DNA from: Candidatus Rhodoferax odensensis
GTDB taxonomy: Bacteria > Pseudomonadota > Gammaproteobacteria > Burkholderiales > Burkholderiaceae_C
Assembly: GCA_016718405.1 (NCBI GenBank)
Contig: JADKDJ010000034.1
Location: 183,757-247,756 of the forward strand
DNA: 64,000 nucleotides
Direction: 5' to 3'
Shown here: in pieces, positions 54,147-63,990 of the stretch
Position numbering within the stretch: the stretch's first letter is position 1
Layout of the letters: the number at the start of each line of letters is the position of its first letter
Notes under the pieces: generated by a model
Database searches by the model: none
Told to the model about the DNA's origin: nothing
The model's input: the letters and a program-made list of their open reading frames with translations, nothing else
Position numbers and translations under genes: made by a program

Positions 54147-54767
54147 ATGGACTTCAAACCCCTCGTCACCCTGCTGGCCATCGTCAACCCGCTGGCCATC
54201 GTGCCCTTTTTCATCCACTACACGCAGGACTTCACGCGCGAGCAGCGCCGGCGCACGATCTGGATTTCCTCGTTCAGCGCGTTTGTCGTGATCGCCATCA
54301 GCGCCTTGATGGGCTTGCACATTCTGGAGTTTTTCGGCATCTCACTGGCCAGTTTTCAAGTAGGGGGCGGCATGCTGCTGCTGACCTCGGCGCTGGCCAT
54401 GCTCAACGCCCAACCGGCCGAGGCCAAGTCCAACGAAGAGGAAATGCACGACGCCGCAGCACGCGCCAGTATCGCGGTGGTGCCGCTGACCATCCCACTG
54501 CTGACCGGTCCGGCCACCATGTCCACGGTGGTGATCTATGCCGACAAGGCCAAGAACTTCTGGCAACTGGCTTCGCTGGTTGGCTATGGGGTGGTGATTG
54601 CGTTGGCCACGGCGCTGTGCTTCTCGCTGGCGCAACCGATCGCGCGCGTGCTGGGTAAAACCGGCATCAACGTGATGACCCGATTGATGGGCTTGATCCT
54701 GGCCGCGCTGGCAGTGGAGGTGATGTCGGACGGGCTGGTCAAGCTGTTTCCCATGCTGGGCAAATAG
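54147..54767 (+). CDS. MarC-family integral membrane protein
   Basis: A 206-residue protein with six helices. The opening MDFKPLVTLLAIVNPLAIVPFFI holds the family NP motif, and VPLTIPLLTGPATMS is the second conserved block. The family has no confirmed function (an early link to multiple antibiotic resistance was not borne out). It seems single-copy and monocistronic here. Confidence 0.92.
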   Translation: MDFKPLVTLLAIVNPLAIVPFFIHYTQDFTREQRRRTIWISSFSAFVVIAISALMGLHILEFFGISLASFQVGGGMLLLTSALAMLNAQPAEAKSNEEEMHDAAARASIAVVPLTIPLLTGPATMSTVVIYADKAKNFWQLASLVGYGVVIALATALCFSLAQPIARVLGKTGINVMTRLMGLILAALAVEVMSDGLVKLFPMLGK

Positions 54768-54854
54768 CGGCTCCTCTCCTGTGAGACAGTCCAAAACGGC
54801 TAAGCATCGAAGCCGCGCACTGCTACCACCGTGGCAACTGACCCACGGGGTCGA

Positions 54855-55514
54855 TCACCTCTTTGTTTGACGCACCCGTGCGCCCGGCTTGGCGCCGGCT
54901 CCGGCGTCAGCACCGCTCAAGCCATTGAAGCAGGTCGACAGCAGCATGTCGATGATGTGCTCATCACTGTGTTGACCACCAGCCTTGAGCAGACTCAGCA
55001 CCGGGTCGCAGGCGCGGGCAAACAAGGTGTACAGAACCACCTCCGGGGCCAGCTTGGGGTCGATCTGCCCCGCACTTTGCGCCTGCGTGATCCAAGCACC
55101 AAGTTTGTCGCTGACGGCCATCAAGCGGTCCATATAGACCTTGCTGTTGACCAGGGTAGCGCGCAGCGTGGAGTTCTGCGCCGGCAACGATGGCATTTCG
55201 CCTGCCAATTGCACTTGCATGGTCCAGCGTGCCACCGACTGCAGCTGTGCAATAGCCGGGGTCTGCGGGTCTTTATGCAGCGTATCAATCAGCGCCAGTG
55301 TGCGGTCCAGCACGCGAATCATGGCTGCGCCAGCCAGTTCTTCTTTTGACTTGAAGTGTTTGTACAGACTGGCTTTGGCGATGCCGACGTCGGCCGCGAC
55401 CTCGTCAACCGTGATCGAGTCGAACCCTTTGAGGGCCAGCAGACGGTTGACCGACGTGATGATCGCGTCCTCGCGAGCCTGCAGTACCTGTTGCTTGAAT
55501 GAGATTTTTGCCAT
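54855..55514 (-). CDS. TetR-family transcriptional regulator
   Basis: A 219-residue regulator with the N-terminal HTH SITVDEVAADVGIAKASLYKHFKSKEEL and a C-terminal ligand domain of about 150 residues. The ATG at 55514 gives a proper start (MAKISFKQQVLQARED); a longer in-frame start reaches into the divergent promoter and was rejected. It faces away from the fasciclin lipoprotein gene, the likely target. Confidence 0.87.
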   Translation of the reverse strand: MAKISFKQQVLQAREDAIITSVNRLLALKGFDSITVDEVAADVGIAKASLYKHFKSKEELAGAAMIRVLDRTLALIDTLHKDPQTPAIAQLQSVARWTMQVQLAGEMPSLPAQNSTLRATLVNSKVYMDRLMAVSDKLGAWITQAQSAGQIDPKLAPEVVLYTLFARACDPVLSLLKAGGQHSDEHIIDMLLSTCFNGLSGADAGAGAKPGARVRQTKR

Positions 55515-55591
55515 GCGTGATTGTAGACACTCAGACGACAAAGTGCACTTCACAGTCACCAACAGACCAATGAGCAACAAGAAATAACCAC

Positions 55592-55622
55592 AATGACCAT
55601 AATGTGAACTGATTAGTACAAT
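55592..55622 (+). promoter_or_regulatory. Candidate promoter of the fasciclin gene
   Basis: ATGACC (about 55593-55598) and TACAAT (55617-55622) form a sigma70-like pair with an 18-base spacer. It lies in the TetR/fasciclin divergent region, between short AT-rich direct and inverted repeats that could bind the regulator. Confidence 0.4.
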
Positions 55623-55700
55623 AATTGATCCGTCAAGTTGCTTTTCCATCAGCTGCCTGGCAATGCGCCCCCCATTCACCTTCTTCACGGAGACCTCACC

Positions 55701-56630
55701 ATGATTCACTGGCTCAAAAAAGTCGCTGCGCTGTCCGTCGTCGCGCTGGTCGCGGCCTGCGGCGGCGGCGACGACCCGCACCCCATCAACATTGTCGAAA
55801 CTGCCCAGTCGGATGCCCGTTTCAGCATCTTGGTTGAAGCAGTGGTTGCTGCCGACCTGGCGTCCACGTTGTCAGGACCCGGCCCGTACACCGTGCTGGC
55901 GCCGACCAACGACGCGTTTGCCGCTCTCTTGACCGAGCTCGGCTTGACCAAGCAACAATTGCTGGCCGACAAGGCGCTGCTCACCAGCGTGCTGACCTAT
56001 CACGTCTTGGCCGGTAAGGTTAACAAGGCCGACGTGCCACTTGGCAAGTCCATCAAGACGCTGCAGGGCGGGATTTTCAAGATCGATGCCGTCAACACTT
56101 CGCTGAAGGTGACCGACGGACGCAACCGCAATGCCATGATCATCGTGACCGATCTGGCCGCCAGCAATGGTGTGATCCACGCCATTGACAAGGTGCTCTT
56201 GCCAGCCAACAAGAACGTGGTCGAAACCGCGGCAGGCTTGAGTGACTTCAGCATTCTGGTCGAAGCCGTCACGGCGGCCGATCTGGCGGGCACTCTCAGC
56301 GGAGCAGGTCCGTTTACCGTGTTCGCCCCGACCAACGCGGCCTTTGCCAACTTGTTGTCGGAGCTTGGCATCAGTAAGGAAGCCTTGCTCGCCGACAAGG
56401 CGCTGTTGACCAAGGTGCTGACCTACCACGTGCTCGGCGCCCAAGTGCTCAAGGCCGAAGTACCGATCGGTGCCCCCATCACAAGCTTGCAGGGTGACAC
56501 CTTCAGCGTGAGCGCAGCGCTGGTCATCTCGGATCAGCGCGGCCGCAGCGCATCCATCGTCGGCACTGATGTTTTGACCTCCAATGGGGTCATTCACGTG
56601 ATCGACACGGTGGTCTTGCCCCGCATGTGA
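55701..56630 (+). CDS. Lipoprotein with two fasciclin (FAS1) domains
   Basis: A 309-residue lipoprotein (MIHWLKKVAALSVVALVAAC, lipobox VAAC) with two tandem FAS1 domains of about 130 residues each. Both contain the FAS1 blocks FSILVEAV, PYTVLAPTNDAFAAL / PFTVFAPTNAAFANL, and LTYHVL. FAS1 domains mediate adhesion or matrix contact. GGAGA precedes the ATG. The divergent TetR gene suggests regulation. Confidence 0.9.
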   Translation: MIHWLKKVAALSVVALVAACGGGDDPHPINIVETAQSDARFSILVEAVVAADLASTLSGPGPYTVLAPTNDAFAALLTELGLTKQQLLADKALLTSVLTYHVLAGKVNKADVPLGKSIKTLQGGIFKIDAVNTSLKVTDGRNRNAMIIVTDLAASNGVIHAIDKVLLPANKNVVETAAGLSDFSILVEAVTAADLAGTLSGAGPFTVFAPTNAAFANLLSELGISKEALLADKALLTKVLTYHVLGAQVLKAEVPIGAPITSLQGDTFSVSAALVISDQRGRSASIVGTDVLTSNGVIHVIDTVVLPRM

Positions 56631-56742
56631 GGTTGACACGCGCACGCCGACTCGCAGCCTTCAGCGTACGGCGTGCGGGCGCAGTCATACCCGGTCAGAC
56701 CTGCTCACCACCACCCGGCACAAACCCGTCACAGGTTCAACC

Positions 56743-57165
56743 ATGCTCATCCGCGTCATCTACGTCAGCTCTGCGGTGGGTCCTCAAACCAGCACCATGA
56801 CCAAAGCCATCCTGGAGAAGTCGCAAGCCTGGAACCGGGCCAACGGTATCACCGGGGTGCTGTGCCAAGGTCAAGGTGTGTTCTTGCAGGCGCTCGAAGG
56901 CGAGCGGGCCACCGTCACCAAACTGTACTCGCGCATCTATGCTGATCTGCGGCACACCAAGGTGGAGATGATCCACTGCGAAAGCATCGTCAAAAGACGC
57001 TATGAAAACTGGTCGATGGCACTTGTCAGCCTGTCTGACATTGACCCGGAAACAAGAATCGACTGGCCCGAATTTGACCCCTACTCCGCCACGGGGCTGC
57101 TGCTGATGGCCCGCATTGATGATCTGCTGGCTTCGGGCAGTGTCATCGCCGCACCAGCTCCATGA
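56743..57165 (+). CDS. BLUF-domain blue-light photoreceptor
   Basis: A 140-residue single BLUF domain that binds FAD and senses blue light. The photocycle residues are present: Tyr7 (RVIYVSS), Asn31 (SQAWNRANGITG), Gln49 (VFLQALEG), Trp90 and Met92 (ENWSMAL). There is no effector domain, so it must signal through a partner, as the short PixD/BlrB-type proteins do. It begins 112 bases after the fasciclin gene. No matching partner is obvious in the window. Confidence 0.9.
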   Translation: MLIRVIYVSSAVGPQTSTMTKAILEKSQAWNRANGITGVLCQGQGVFLQALEGERATVTKLYSRIYADLRHTKVEMIHCESIVKRRYENWSMALVSLSDIDPETRIDWPEFDPYSATGLLLMARIDDLLASGSVIAAPAP

Positions 57166-57276
57166 GCATCTTCGAGCCGATGCATAGATCAGTCCTGAAT
57201 CAGGCGGCGCCTACAAGAGGCCGCAAGCCTGCGTAGCCCAGCCGAGCAACCAACAGTGGCCCTGGTGAGATGCTGT

Positions 57277-57654
57277 TCATGCGCTGGGCGCCAAGTCAGC
57301 CGCGTGGGCTTGCAGTTGGGCCAGCGTCACCATGCTCAGCGCCATGACGTGTGTGCTTTTCAAGAACACGGGTGGTGCAACGTTGGCGGACAAGGCTTCG
57401 CGCCAGCGCATGACGCATAGGCACCAGCGGTCGCCCGGTTTGAGACCGGCAAAGCGATGCTCGGGCCTGGGCGTGATCAGGTCGTTGCCTTGTGCCAGCG
57501 AGAAGTCGAGAAATGCCGTCGTCATTTGCGCGCACACCACGTGGGTGCCGTGGTCTTCTTCGTCGGTGCTGCAGCAGCCGTCGCGGTAAAACCCGGTCAA
57601 GGGGTCGTAGGAGCAGGCCATCAGATCGGAGCCCAACACATTGCGTGCAGTCAT
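57277..57654 (-). CDS. DUF2237 family protein
   Basis: A small (125-residue) protein of a conserved uncharacterised family. Diagnostic blocks are NVLGSDLMACSYDPLTGFYR with DGCCSTDEEDHGTHVVCA, and GLKPGDRWCLCVMRWREAL, near the end FLKSTHVMALSMV. The cysteine pairs may bind metal. A longer start at 57723 is possible; the ATG at 57654 begins where homologues do (MTARNVLG). Confidence 0.82.
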   Translation of the reverse strand: MTARNVLGSDLMACSYDPLTGFYRDGCCSTDEEDHGTHVVCAQMTTAFLDFSLAQGNDLITPRPEHRFAGLKPGDRWCLCVMRWREALSANVAPPVFLKSTHVMALSMVTLAQLQAHAADLAPSA

Positions 57655-57862
57655 GTCGTCGGTGTGGAGAGTGCAGTATGACGCTGGGATTGTTCGCGAT
57701 TCAGGGTCAGACGGTGTGGGCATGTTTTCAAATGCCCCCGCGCTGCACGGTCTTTGGTCGCGTTACCTTGGTTCAATGAGCATCATAGCTAATGCCAATT
57801 AGAAGTACTTTACAACAAAGAGTCAAACTATGTCGCATCAAAGTCCAACGCAGGAGTTCGTC

Positions 57863-60061
57863 ATGACCACCCCATCCAAGTGCCCTTTCCCCCACGCAGC
57901 CAACAAGAACGCCACCGCCGCTGCACCGTCCAACGCCAACTGGTGGCCCAATCAATTGAAGTTGGGCATTCTGCACCAGCATGCACCAGCGTCCAACCCC
58001 ATGGGCGACAACTTCGACTACGCCGCGCAATTCCTGTCGCTGGACCTGGATGCTGTGGTCAAGGATCTGCATGCGCTGATGACCGATTCGCAGGACTGGT
58101 GGCCTGCCGACTGGGGCCACTATGGCGGCCTGATGGTGCGCATGGCCTGGCACGCTGCAGGCACCTACCGTGTGACCGATGGCCGTGGTGGCGCGGGCAC
58201 AGGCAACCAGCGCTTTGCCCCGCTCAACAGTTGGCCCGACAATGGCAACCTGGACAAGGCACGCCGCCTGCTCTGGCCCATCAAACAAAAGTATGGCCGC
58301 AAGCTCTCGTGGGCCGACCTGTTCATTCTGGCGGGCAATGTCGCGCTGGAGTCGATGGGCTTCAAGACCTTTGGCTTTGCCGGTGGCCGCGAAGACATTT
58401 GGGAGCCCGAGCAAGACATTTACTGGGGCGCGGAAAAAGCCTGGCTGGCCGATGAGCGCTACAGCGGTGACCGCAAGCTGGAAGGCCCGCTGGCCGCCGT
58501 GCAGATGGGCTTGATCTACGTGAACCCCGAAGGCCCCAACGGCAGGCCCGACCCGGTGGCATCGGGCCGCGATGTGCGCGAAACCTTTGCCCGCATGGCC
58601 ATGAACGACGAGGAAACCGTGGCCCTGGTGGCCGGCGGCCACACCTTTGGCAAGGCGCACGGCGCGGGCGATCCCGCTTTGGTGGGCCCGGAGCCGGAGG
58701 GCGCGCCGATTGAGGCGCAGGGCTTTGGCTGGATCAACCAGCTCGGCAGTGGCAAAGGCGTGCACACCACCACCAGCGGCATTGAAGGCGCCTGGAAGCC
58801 CAACCCGACGACCTGGGACAACGGCTACTTTGACATGCTGTTCGGCTACGAATGGGCGCTGACCAAGAGCCCCGCCGGTGCCCACCAGTGGGTGGCGCAA
58901 AACGTGAAGCCCGAGCACATGATCCCCGACGCGCACGACCCCACCAAGAAACACCCGCCGATGATGACCACCGCCGACATGTCGATGCGCATGGACCCGG
59001 CCTTTGAGAAGATATCCCGCCGTTTCCACCAGAACCCGGCCGAGTTCGCCGATGCGTTCGCCCGCGCCTGGTTCAAACTCACCCACCGCGACATGGGGCC
59101 GCGCGCCCGTTACCTGGGCAAGCTGGTGCCCAAGGAAGTGTTGTCTTGGCAAGACCCCATTCCCGCCGTTGACCATGCACTGGTGGACGCCGCTGATGTC
59201 GCTGCGCTCAAAGGCCGTGTGTTGGGCTCGGGCCTGTCCATTTCTCAGTTGGTGAGCACCGCCTGGGCCTCGGCATCCACCTTCCGCGGCAGCGACAAAC
59301 GTGGCGGCGCCAACGGTGGCCGTATTCGCCTCAGCCCCCAGAAGGACTGGGCCGTGAACCAGCCCGCCCAGTTGGCACAGGTACTGCAAAAGCTCGAAGC
59401 GATTCAGGCCGAGTTCAACCGCGCGCAACAGGGGGGCAAGAAGATCTCTCTGGCCGATCTGATTGTGCTGGCCGGTGGTGCCGCCGTGGAAGCTGCCGCG
59501 CAAGCGGCGGGCCATGCGGTTCAGGTGCCCTTCACACCCGGGCGCATGGATGCCACGCAGGCGCAAACCGATGTTGATTCCTTCGCCGTGCTGGAGCCTG
59601 CCGCAGACGGCTTTCGCAACTATGTTCACCAGGGTCTCGAAGGTGTGGCCGCCGAGCTGCTGCTGGACCGGGCGCAACTGCTCACCCTGAGCGCCCCCGA
59701 GATGACGGTGCTGGTCGGCGGCCTGCGCGCACTGAACGCCAATGTGGGTCAAACCCAGCACGGCGTGTTCACCACCCGAGCACAAACACTGAGCAACGAC
59801 TTCTTCGTCAACCTGCTGGATATGCGCACCCAATGGAGCAAATCCGCCACCAGCGGTATCCTGGAAGGCCGCGACCGCAGCAGCGGCGCTGTGAAATGGA
59901 CCGGCACCGTGGTGGACCTCGTGTTTGGCTCCAACTCACAGTTGCGCGCCCTGGCCGAGGTGTACGCCACCAACGATGCACGGCCGAAGTTCGTGGACGA
60001 CTTCGTGGCGGCCTGGACCAAAGTGATGAACCTGGACCGGTTTGATGTGAAGCGGGCATAG
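57863..60061 (+). CDS. katG: Catalase-peroxidase KatG
   Basis: A 732-residue bifunctional haem enzyme that destroys hydrogen peroxide. The distal site is MVRMAWHAAGTYR (Arg, Trp and His), the proximal His lies in GGHTFGKAHGA, and the Met-Tyr-Trp adduct residues are visible in YVNPEGPNG and RETFARMAMN. The C-terminal half is the duplicated, haem-free domain. The ATG at 57863 (CAGGAG 7 bases upstream, then MTTPSKCPF) was preferred to an earlier in-frame ATG at 57830 that lacks an SD. Confidence 0.97.
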   Translation: MTTPSKCPFPHAANKNATAAAPSNANWWPNQLKLGILHQHAPASNPMGDNFDYAAQFLSLDLDAVVKDLHALMTDSQDWWPADWGHYGGLMVRMAWHAAGTYRVTDGRGGAGTGNQRFAPLNSWPDNGNLDKARRLLWPIKQKYGRKLSWADLFILAGNVALESMGFKTFGFAGGREDIWEPEQDIYWGAEKAWLADERYSGDRKLEGPLAAVQMGLIYVNPEGPNGRPDPVASGRDVRETFARMAMNDEETVALVAGGHTFGKAHGAGDPALVGPEPEGAPIEAQGFGWINQLGSGKGVHTTTSGIEGAWKPNPTTWDNGYFDMLFGYEWALTKSPAGAHQWVAQNVKPEHMIPDAHDPTKKHPPMMTTADMSMRMDPAFEKISRRFHQNPAEFADAFARAWFKLTHRDMGPRARYLGKLVPKEVLSWQDPIPAVDHALVDAADVAALKGRVLGSGLSISQLVSTAWASASTFRGSDKRGGANGGRIRLSPQKDWAVNQPAQLAQVLQKLEAIQAEFNRAQQGGKKISLADLIVLAGGAAVEAAAQAAGHAVQVPFTPGRMDATQAQTDVDSFAVLEPAADGFRNYVHQGLEGVAAELLLDRAQLLTLSAPEMTVLVGGLRALNANVGQTQHGVFTTRAQTLSNDFFVNLLDMRTQWSKSATSGILEGRDRSSGAVKWTGTVVDLVFGSNSQLRALAEVYATNDARPKFVDDFVAAWTKVMNLDRFDVKRA

Positions 60062-60239
60062 CGCTTGGAGAACAGCTTCCCCACCAGCGCCAATCAACGC
60101 AAGGGGTCACATGCCTCCGCACGTGCGGCCCCCCTGGATCTGTTGCACAAAATCACAGTTGAAGCGGCCCCTGTACGCACAGCCGCTGCGCGGCCAAAGG
60201 GCTAAATCTGGTTCGCAACTCATCTGAAAGGATTCAGCG

Positions 60240-60875
60240 ATGTTTGCAGCGTACGGAGTCTCTGGCCAGGTATTTCGTGGCACCCTGGAGGAAATGCAAC
60301 GGGTGAACGGGTTGGAGCGGGTTCGATCTGCGCGCCCCCACGATCGCGAAGACGACTCGTGGCCACTTCACAACCTGCAAGCAACGGCGCCGGGCGCACC
60401 CAACGAAAAAGCCGTGCGGGCCTACCGTGCCATGTTGCCCCGCGAGATTGAGCGCGGACCGCTCTATCACGCGGGGCAGATCATGCAACGCAAAGTAGTT
60501 TGCGTCCAAGTCAATGACGATGTGGAGAAAGCCTGGCGAACCCTTCGGTCTCATAACATCAAGCAGGCGCCTGTTATGGACGACGCATCCCGTCTTGTGG
60601 GCATGGTCGGTGAACATGACCTTTTGGTTGCTTTGCAACTTGGTACGGCAAGTGGCATAGAGTTGCTGGCGAAACGGATTGGTGATGTCATGCGCACGCC
60701 CGTGATCACTGCCGAAGCTGTTACGGACATTCGGCGCATCGCGACCGCAATGCTGACGAACAACCTGGACGGTGTCCCGGTAACCGCAGAGCTTGGGCGG
60801 CTTGTCGGTTACGTTTCCCGTACGGATATCTTGCGCGCCGTTGTAGCGGATCCACCACTGAGTTTGTGGCGCTAA
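60240..60875 (+). CDS. CBS-domain protein
   Basis: A 211-residue protein. Residues 80-200 hold a CBS pair (GQIMQRKVVCVQVNDDVEKA; MRTPVITAEAVTDIRRIATAM; VPVTAELGRLVGYVSRTDIL). The N-terminal 80 residues match no domain I know. CBS pairs bind adenine nucleotides and regulate partners. AAAGGA precedes the ATG. It may form an operon with the truncated DUF456 gene downstream. Confidence 0.85.
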   Translation: MFAAYGVSGQVFRGTLEEMQRVNGLERVRSARPHDREDDSWPLHNLQATAPGAPNEKAVRAYRAMLPREIERGPLYHAGQIMQRKVVCVQVNDDVEKAWRTLRSHNIKQAPVMDDASRLVGMVGEHDLLVALQLGTASGIELLAKRIGDVMRTPVITAEAVTDIRRIATAMLTNNLDGVPVTAELGRLVGYVSRTDILRAVVADPPLSLWR

Positions 60876-60907
60876 GGTTGCGAGTGAAATCAACGTGAAA
60901 GCAAACT

Positions 60908-61216
60908 TTGGATTTCAATTATTTGTGGGTTCTTAGTGCCGTGCTGGTTCTGTTGGGCCTTGCCGGCACTGTGCTGCCGCTGCTGCCTGGCACGCTGCTG
61001 GTGTGGGCGGGCTTGCTCTTGGGAGCATGGATTGACGACTTCAACCGTGTGAGTGTGGCGACGACTCTGCTCCTCACCCTATTGGCAGCGTTGGCTTGGG
61101 TGCTTGATTTCGTGGCCGGTCTGATGGGGGCCAAGCGCGCAGGCGCAAGCACGCAGGCGCTGGTAGGCGCTGCGGTGGGCACCGTTGTGGGCATCTTTAT
61201 GGGCTTGATCGGTGTG
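60908..61216 (+). pseudogene. DUF456 membrane protein, truncated by an IS21 insertion
   Basis: The first 103 residues fit DUF456 (YLWVLSAVLVLLGLAGTVLPLLPGTLLVWAGLLLG, then GAKRAGASTQALVGAAVGTVV). The start is TTG. After GLIGV the frame runs into the IS end (VCAFQRSWTPVSA is IS sequence) and stops at 61255. The rest of the gene should lie beyond the window, on the other side of the element. Function is unknown. Confidence 0.78.
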
Positions 61217-61221
61217 TGCGC

Positions 61222-61289
61222 ATTTCAGCGATCGTGGACGCCTGTTTCGGCGTGATCGTGGACGGCGTTTCAGCGGCATCGTGGACGCG
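61222..61289 (+). repeat. Left-end repeats of the IS21 element
   Basis: Three copies of a motif ending ATCGTGGACG, at 61231, 61255 and 61278, 24 and 23 bases apart. They are inverted relative to the right-end copies and are probable transposase-binding sites. Confidence 0.8.
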
Positions 61290-61470
61290 CGGTGATGCGC
61301 GCAAGCGAGGGTTGAAATGTATCTCAAGCACCAGGGGTGTCTCAGGACGGCGATCGCGAAGCGAGTGGTTTGATCTCTCTGGTGCAGACTTATCCACGGC
61401 GGCGGGCGGCGCTTGCGACGTACCGACCGGCGCGGTGGGTAAGTCGTCTTTTGCGCGGCGATGGTGGCGA

Positions 61471-62206
61471 TCATTGGTCTTTGCCCGGATCGCGCAGCGT
61501 GGCACCCTTGAGTGCGATGCGATGACTGCTGTGCACGATGCGGTCCAGAATGGCATCGGCCAATGTCGGATCATCCAGATAGGCATGCCAGGCTTTGACC
61601 GGCAGTTGACTTGGTCACCAGAGTTGACTTGCTTCCGATCCGGTCATCAAGAACTTCGAGCAGATCATTGCGTTCAGATGCCCCCATCGGGGATATCGCA
61701 AAGTCATCAATCACAAGAACGTCGAGTTTGGCCAGTTGCGCCAGGCGCCGTGCAAAGCTGCCATCGCCATGAGCCACATGCAACTCATCAAAGAGCCGCC
61801 CGGCGCGCACGTACAGCACCGAGAACCCTGACCTTGCCGCCTGATGCGCCAGCGCACAGGCCAACCAGGTCTTACCGCAACCGGTGGCACCCGTAATCAA
61901 CAGATTCTGGGCATTGCGGATCCAATCACCACCGGCCAAAGCGGCCACCAGTTCCCGATCCAGCGCACGACTGGCACGCCAGTTGATATCTTCGACGCAG
62001 GCGGTACTGACCTTGAGCTTGGCCGCTTTGAGGAAGCGCTGCACGCGTTTGTCATCACGCCAAGCAGCCTCAGCTTGTACCAACATGGCGAAGCGTTCGT
62101 CAAACGCCAGCGCCGTTGCGGCGGTGCTGGCGGCCTGCTCTTCGATGGCGCGCACCATGCCGGCCAGGCGCAGGTCACGTAATTGGGTAAGTGTGTGTTC
62201 GTTCAT
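61471..62206 (-). pseudogene. istB: IS21 helper ATPase IstB, frameshifted
   Basis: The ATPase half is intact: NEHTLTQLRDLRLAGMVRAI, Walker A ITGATGCGKTW, Walker B VLVIDDFA. After STLVT (near 61608) the frame is lost, yet the next frame continues exactly as in IstB: SQLPVKAWHAYLDDPTLADA, then ILDRIVHSSHRIAL, KGATLRDPGK, ending at 61471. One extra base explains it. IstB loads the transposase and target DNA. Confidence 0.85.
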
Positions 62207-62271
62207 AAGTGCTTGTTTCCTTCATGGAGTTGGGGGGGGGGAAGTCCGTTGGAGAACTGGTGGCGACGGGT

Positions 62272-63785
62272 TCAGTGGAAGTAGTCCGGGCCACGGATGT
62301 TCTCGTGCGCCGGCAAGGCGCCCGGCTTGGTGGTCGGCAGACTTTTGCTGGCGGTCGAGTCCACTCTTGAGGATGTTGGTCACGCTCCTGAGGTTGGGCG
62401 AACGAATGGCCAGCGCCCGGGTGCAGGCGGCCTCCAGTCGCACCGGCGTGAACTGGCGCGCCAGACGTTGCATCCCCAAACATGCCCGGTAGCCCTGTTC
62501 AGGATGCGGGCGGTGCTCTAACCTGCCAGGTCACCACGGCAGCGGTACTGACGCCAATGCGCAATCCCCAGTCGATGAGCTTTTGCGGCGTCCATTCCAG
62601 TGGCCCGGTGGGAGGCCGGCATGTGATCCTGCGTGGTGGTGTGGTTGCCGCGTAGGTGGCTCAAGGCATGGCAGCCACACGCTGGTTGGAAGAGAAGCAT
62701 TCGACCAACATGGCAGTGACCCGTAATTCGACGGTGGTGCGCACCAGCGCGTGCGGAACACTGTAGTAGTGACCCTCGAATTCGACGTGGTAGTCGATGT
62801 TGACCTTGGCCGACTTCCAGCGACAGATTTCAAAGCGTTTGGCCGGCAACGGCTGCAGGCTGGGGGGTCGAGTTGCTCAAAGGCGCTGCGCCGGTTGCTG
62901 GGCAACTTCTTGAAGGCACGCTGGTTCAGATCGACCAGTAGCAGGGCAATGGCCCGGTTGAGTTCACCAGACTGAAGAACTTGCGATTGCGAAGGCGCGC
63001 CAGAATCCAGCGCTCCACCACCAGCACGGCGTTCTCCACCTTCGGTTTGTCCCGAGGATGCGCAGGTCGTGCGGCCAGCAAGGCGCACCCGTAGTGATTG
63101 GCGAATTCGTCATACACCCGGTTGGGCTGGGGGTCGTAAGTGTCGGGGTTCTTGATCAGTGCGCGAGCCTGGTCGGGCACAATCAGACGTGGCACACCGC
63201 CGAAGAACTCCAGGGCCTGCACCTGGGCGCCGATCCAGTCGGCGGTGGTCTGACGCGCGGTGGCACAGGCATAGGTGTGTTGGAGGCGCCGAAGGTGGCC
63301 ACGAAGATCTGGGCCTTGGTGATCTCACCGGTGCCGGCATCAATGATCGGTACGGTCTGACCGGCGTAATCGACAAACAGCTTCTCCCCAGCAATGGGTT
63401 TGGCGCATGGAGCGCCGGAGCCCACAAGCCCATTGGCGGTACTTGATGCAAAAGCTGGTGTACTTGTAGGCCAGGGTGTTGTCCTTGGCGTACTCCTCCC
63501 ACAGAAGCTGCAGGGTCACACCGGCGCGTTTGAGTTCCTGATGAACAAGGGCGAAGTCGGGTGCCAACTGGTGGTTGCTGCGCGGCAGGGCCGGACGGCA
63601 TAACCTGGCCTCCAGTTCTTCATCAGTGAGGGTTTGAGCCACTGCCCAATCGACAGTGGCGGCGCGGGCGAAGGAGGCGTACTTGGCCGCTGCACTCTTG
63701 GATATCTTGAGGGCGCGGGCCCACCTCACTGAAGCTCAGCTCTGCGCAGCAAGTGCAGGCGCAATGTCTCTCGGATTTGACGCAT
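62272..63785 (-). pseudogene. istA: IS21 transposase IstA, many frameshifts
   Basis: Pieces in different frames assemble in order: MRQIRETLRLHLL; ISKSAAAKYASFARAAT; GEKLFVDYAGQTVPIIDAGT (DDE core region); GAQVQALEFFGGVPRLIVPD; RDKPKVENAVLVVERWILAR; LNRAIALLLVDLNQRAFKK; FEGHYYSVPHALV; LGMQRLARQFTPVRLEAACT; ending HENIRGPDYFH at 62272. At least seven frame changes are needed, but the pieces themselves show no stop mutations. It cannot produce a transposase as given. Confidence 0.85.
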
Positions 63786-63880
63786 GGTGATTCGTTCGTT
63801 GGCATTGGCTCTGTGCTTCGCAAAAGCGCCGAGCCTATGCCGGGTTCAAGAAATCACTTACGCGCATCCCCCCACAAAAT

Positions 63881-63990
63881 CGTCCACGATGGCGCTGAAA
63901 CAGCGTCCACGATCAATTTGAAATGCCGTCCACGATCACGCTGGAAATCGCGTCCACGTTCAGCCTGAAACGCCGTCCACGATGGGCTGA
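63881..63990 (-). repeat. Right-end repeats of the IS21 element
   Basis: Five copies beginning CGTCCACG, at 63881, 63904, 63927, 63951 and 63974, spaced 23-24 bases, each followed by a TGAAA-type block. They are inverted relative to the left-end copies. Confidence 0.8.

Noticed and set aside
57773..59833. A 686-codon open frame on the minus strand
   Set aside because: It lies antisense to katG, which has complete catalytic motifs; the frame is a by-product of high GC in the third codon position.
63881..63990. Regular ~23-base repeats resembling a CRISPR array
   Set aside because: The repeats are imperfect, spacers are too short, and inverted copies occur at the other end of an IS21 element; they are transposase-binding repeats.
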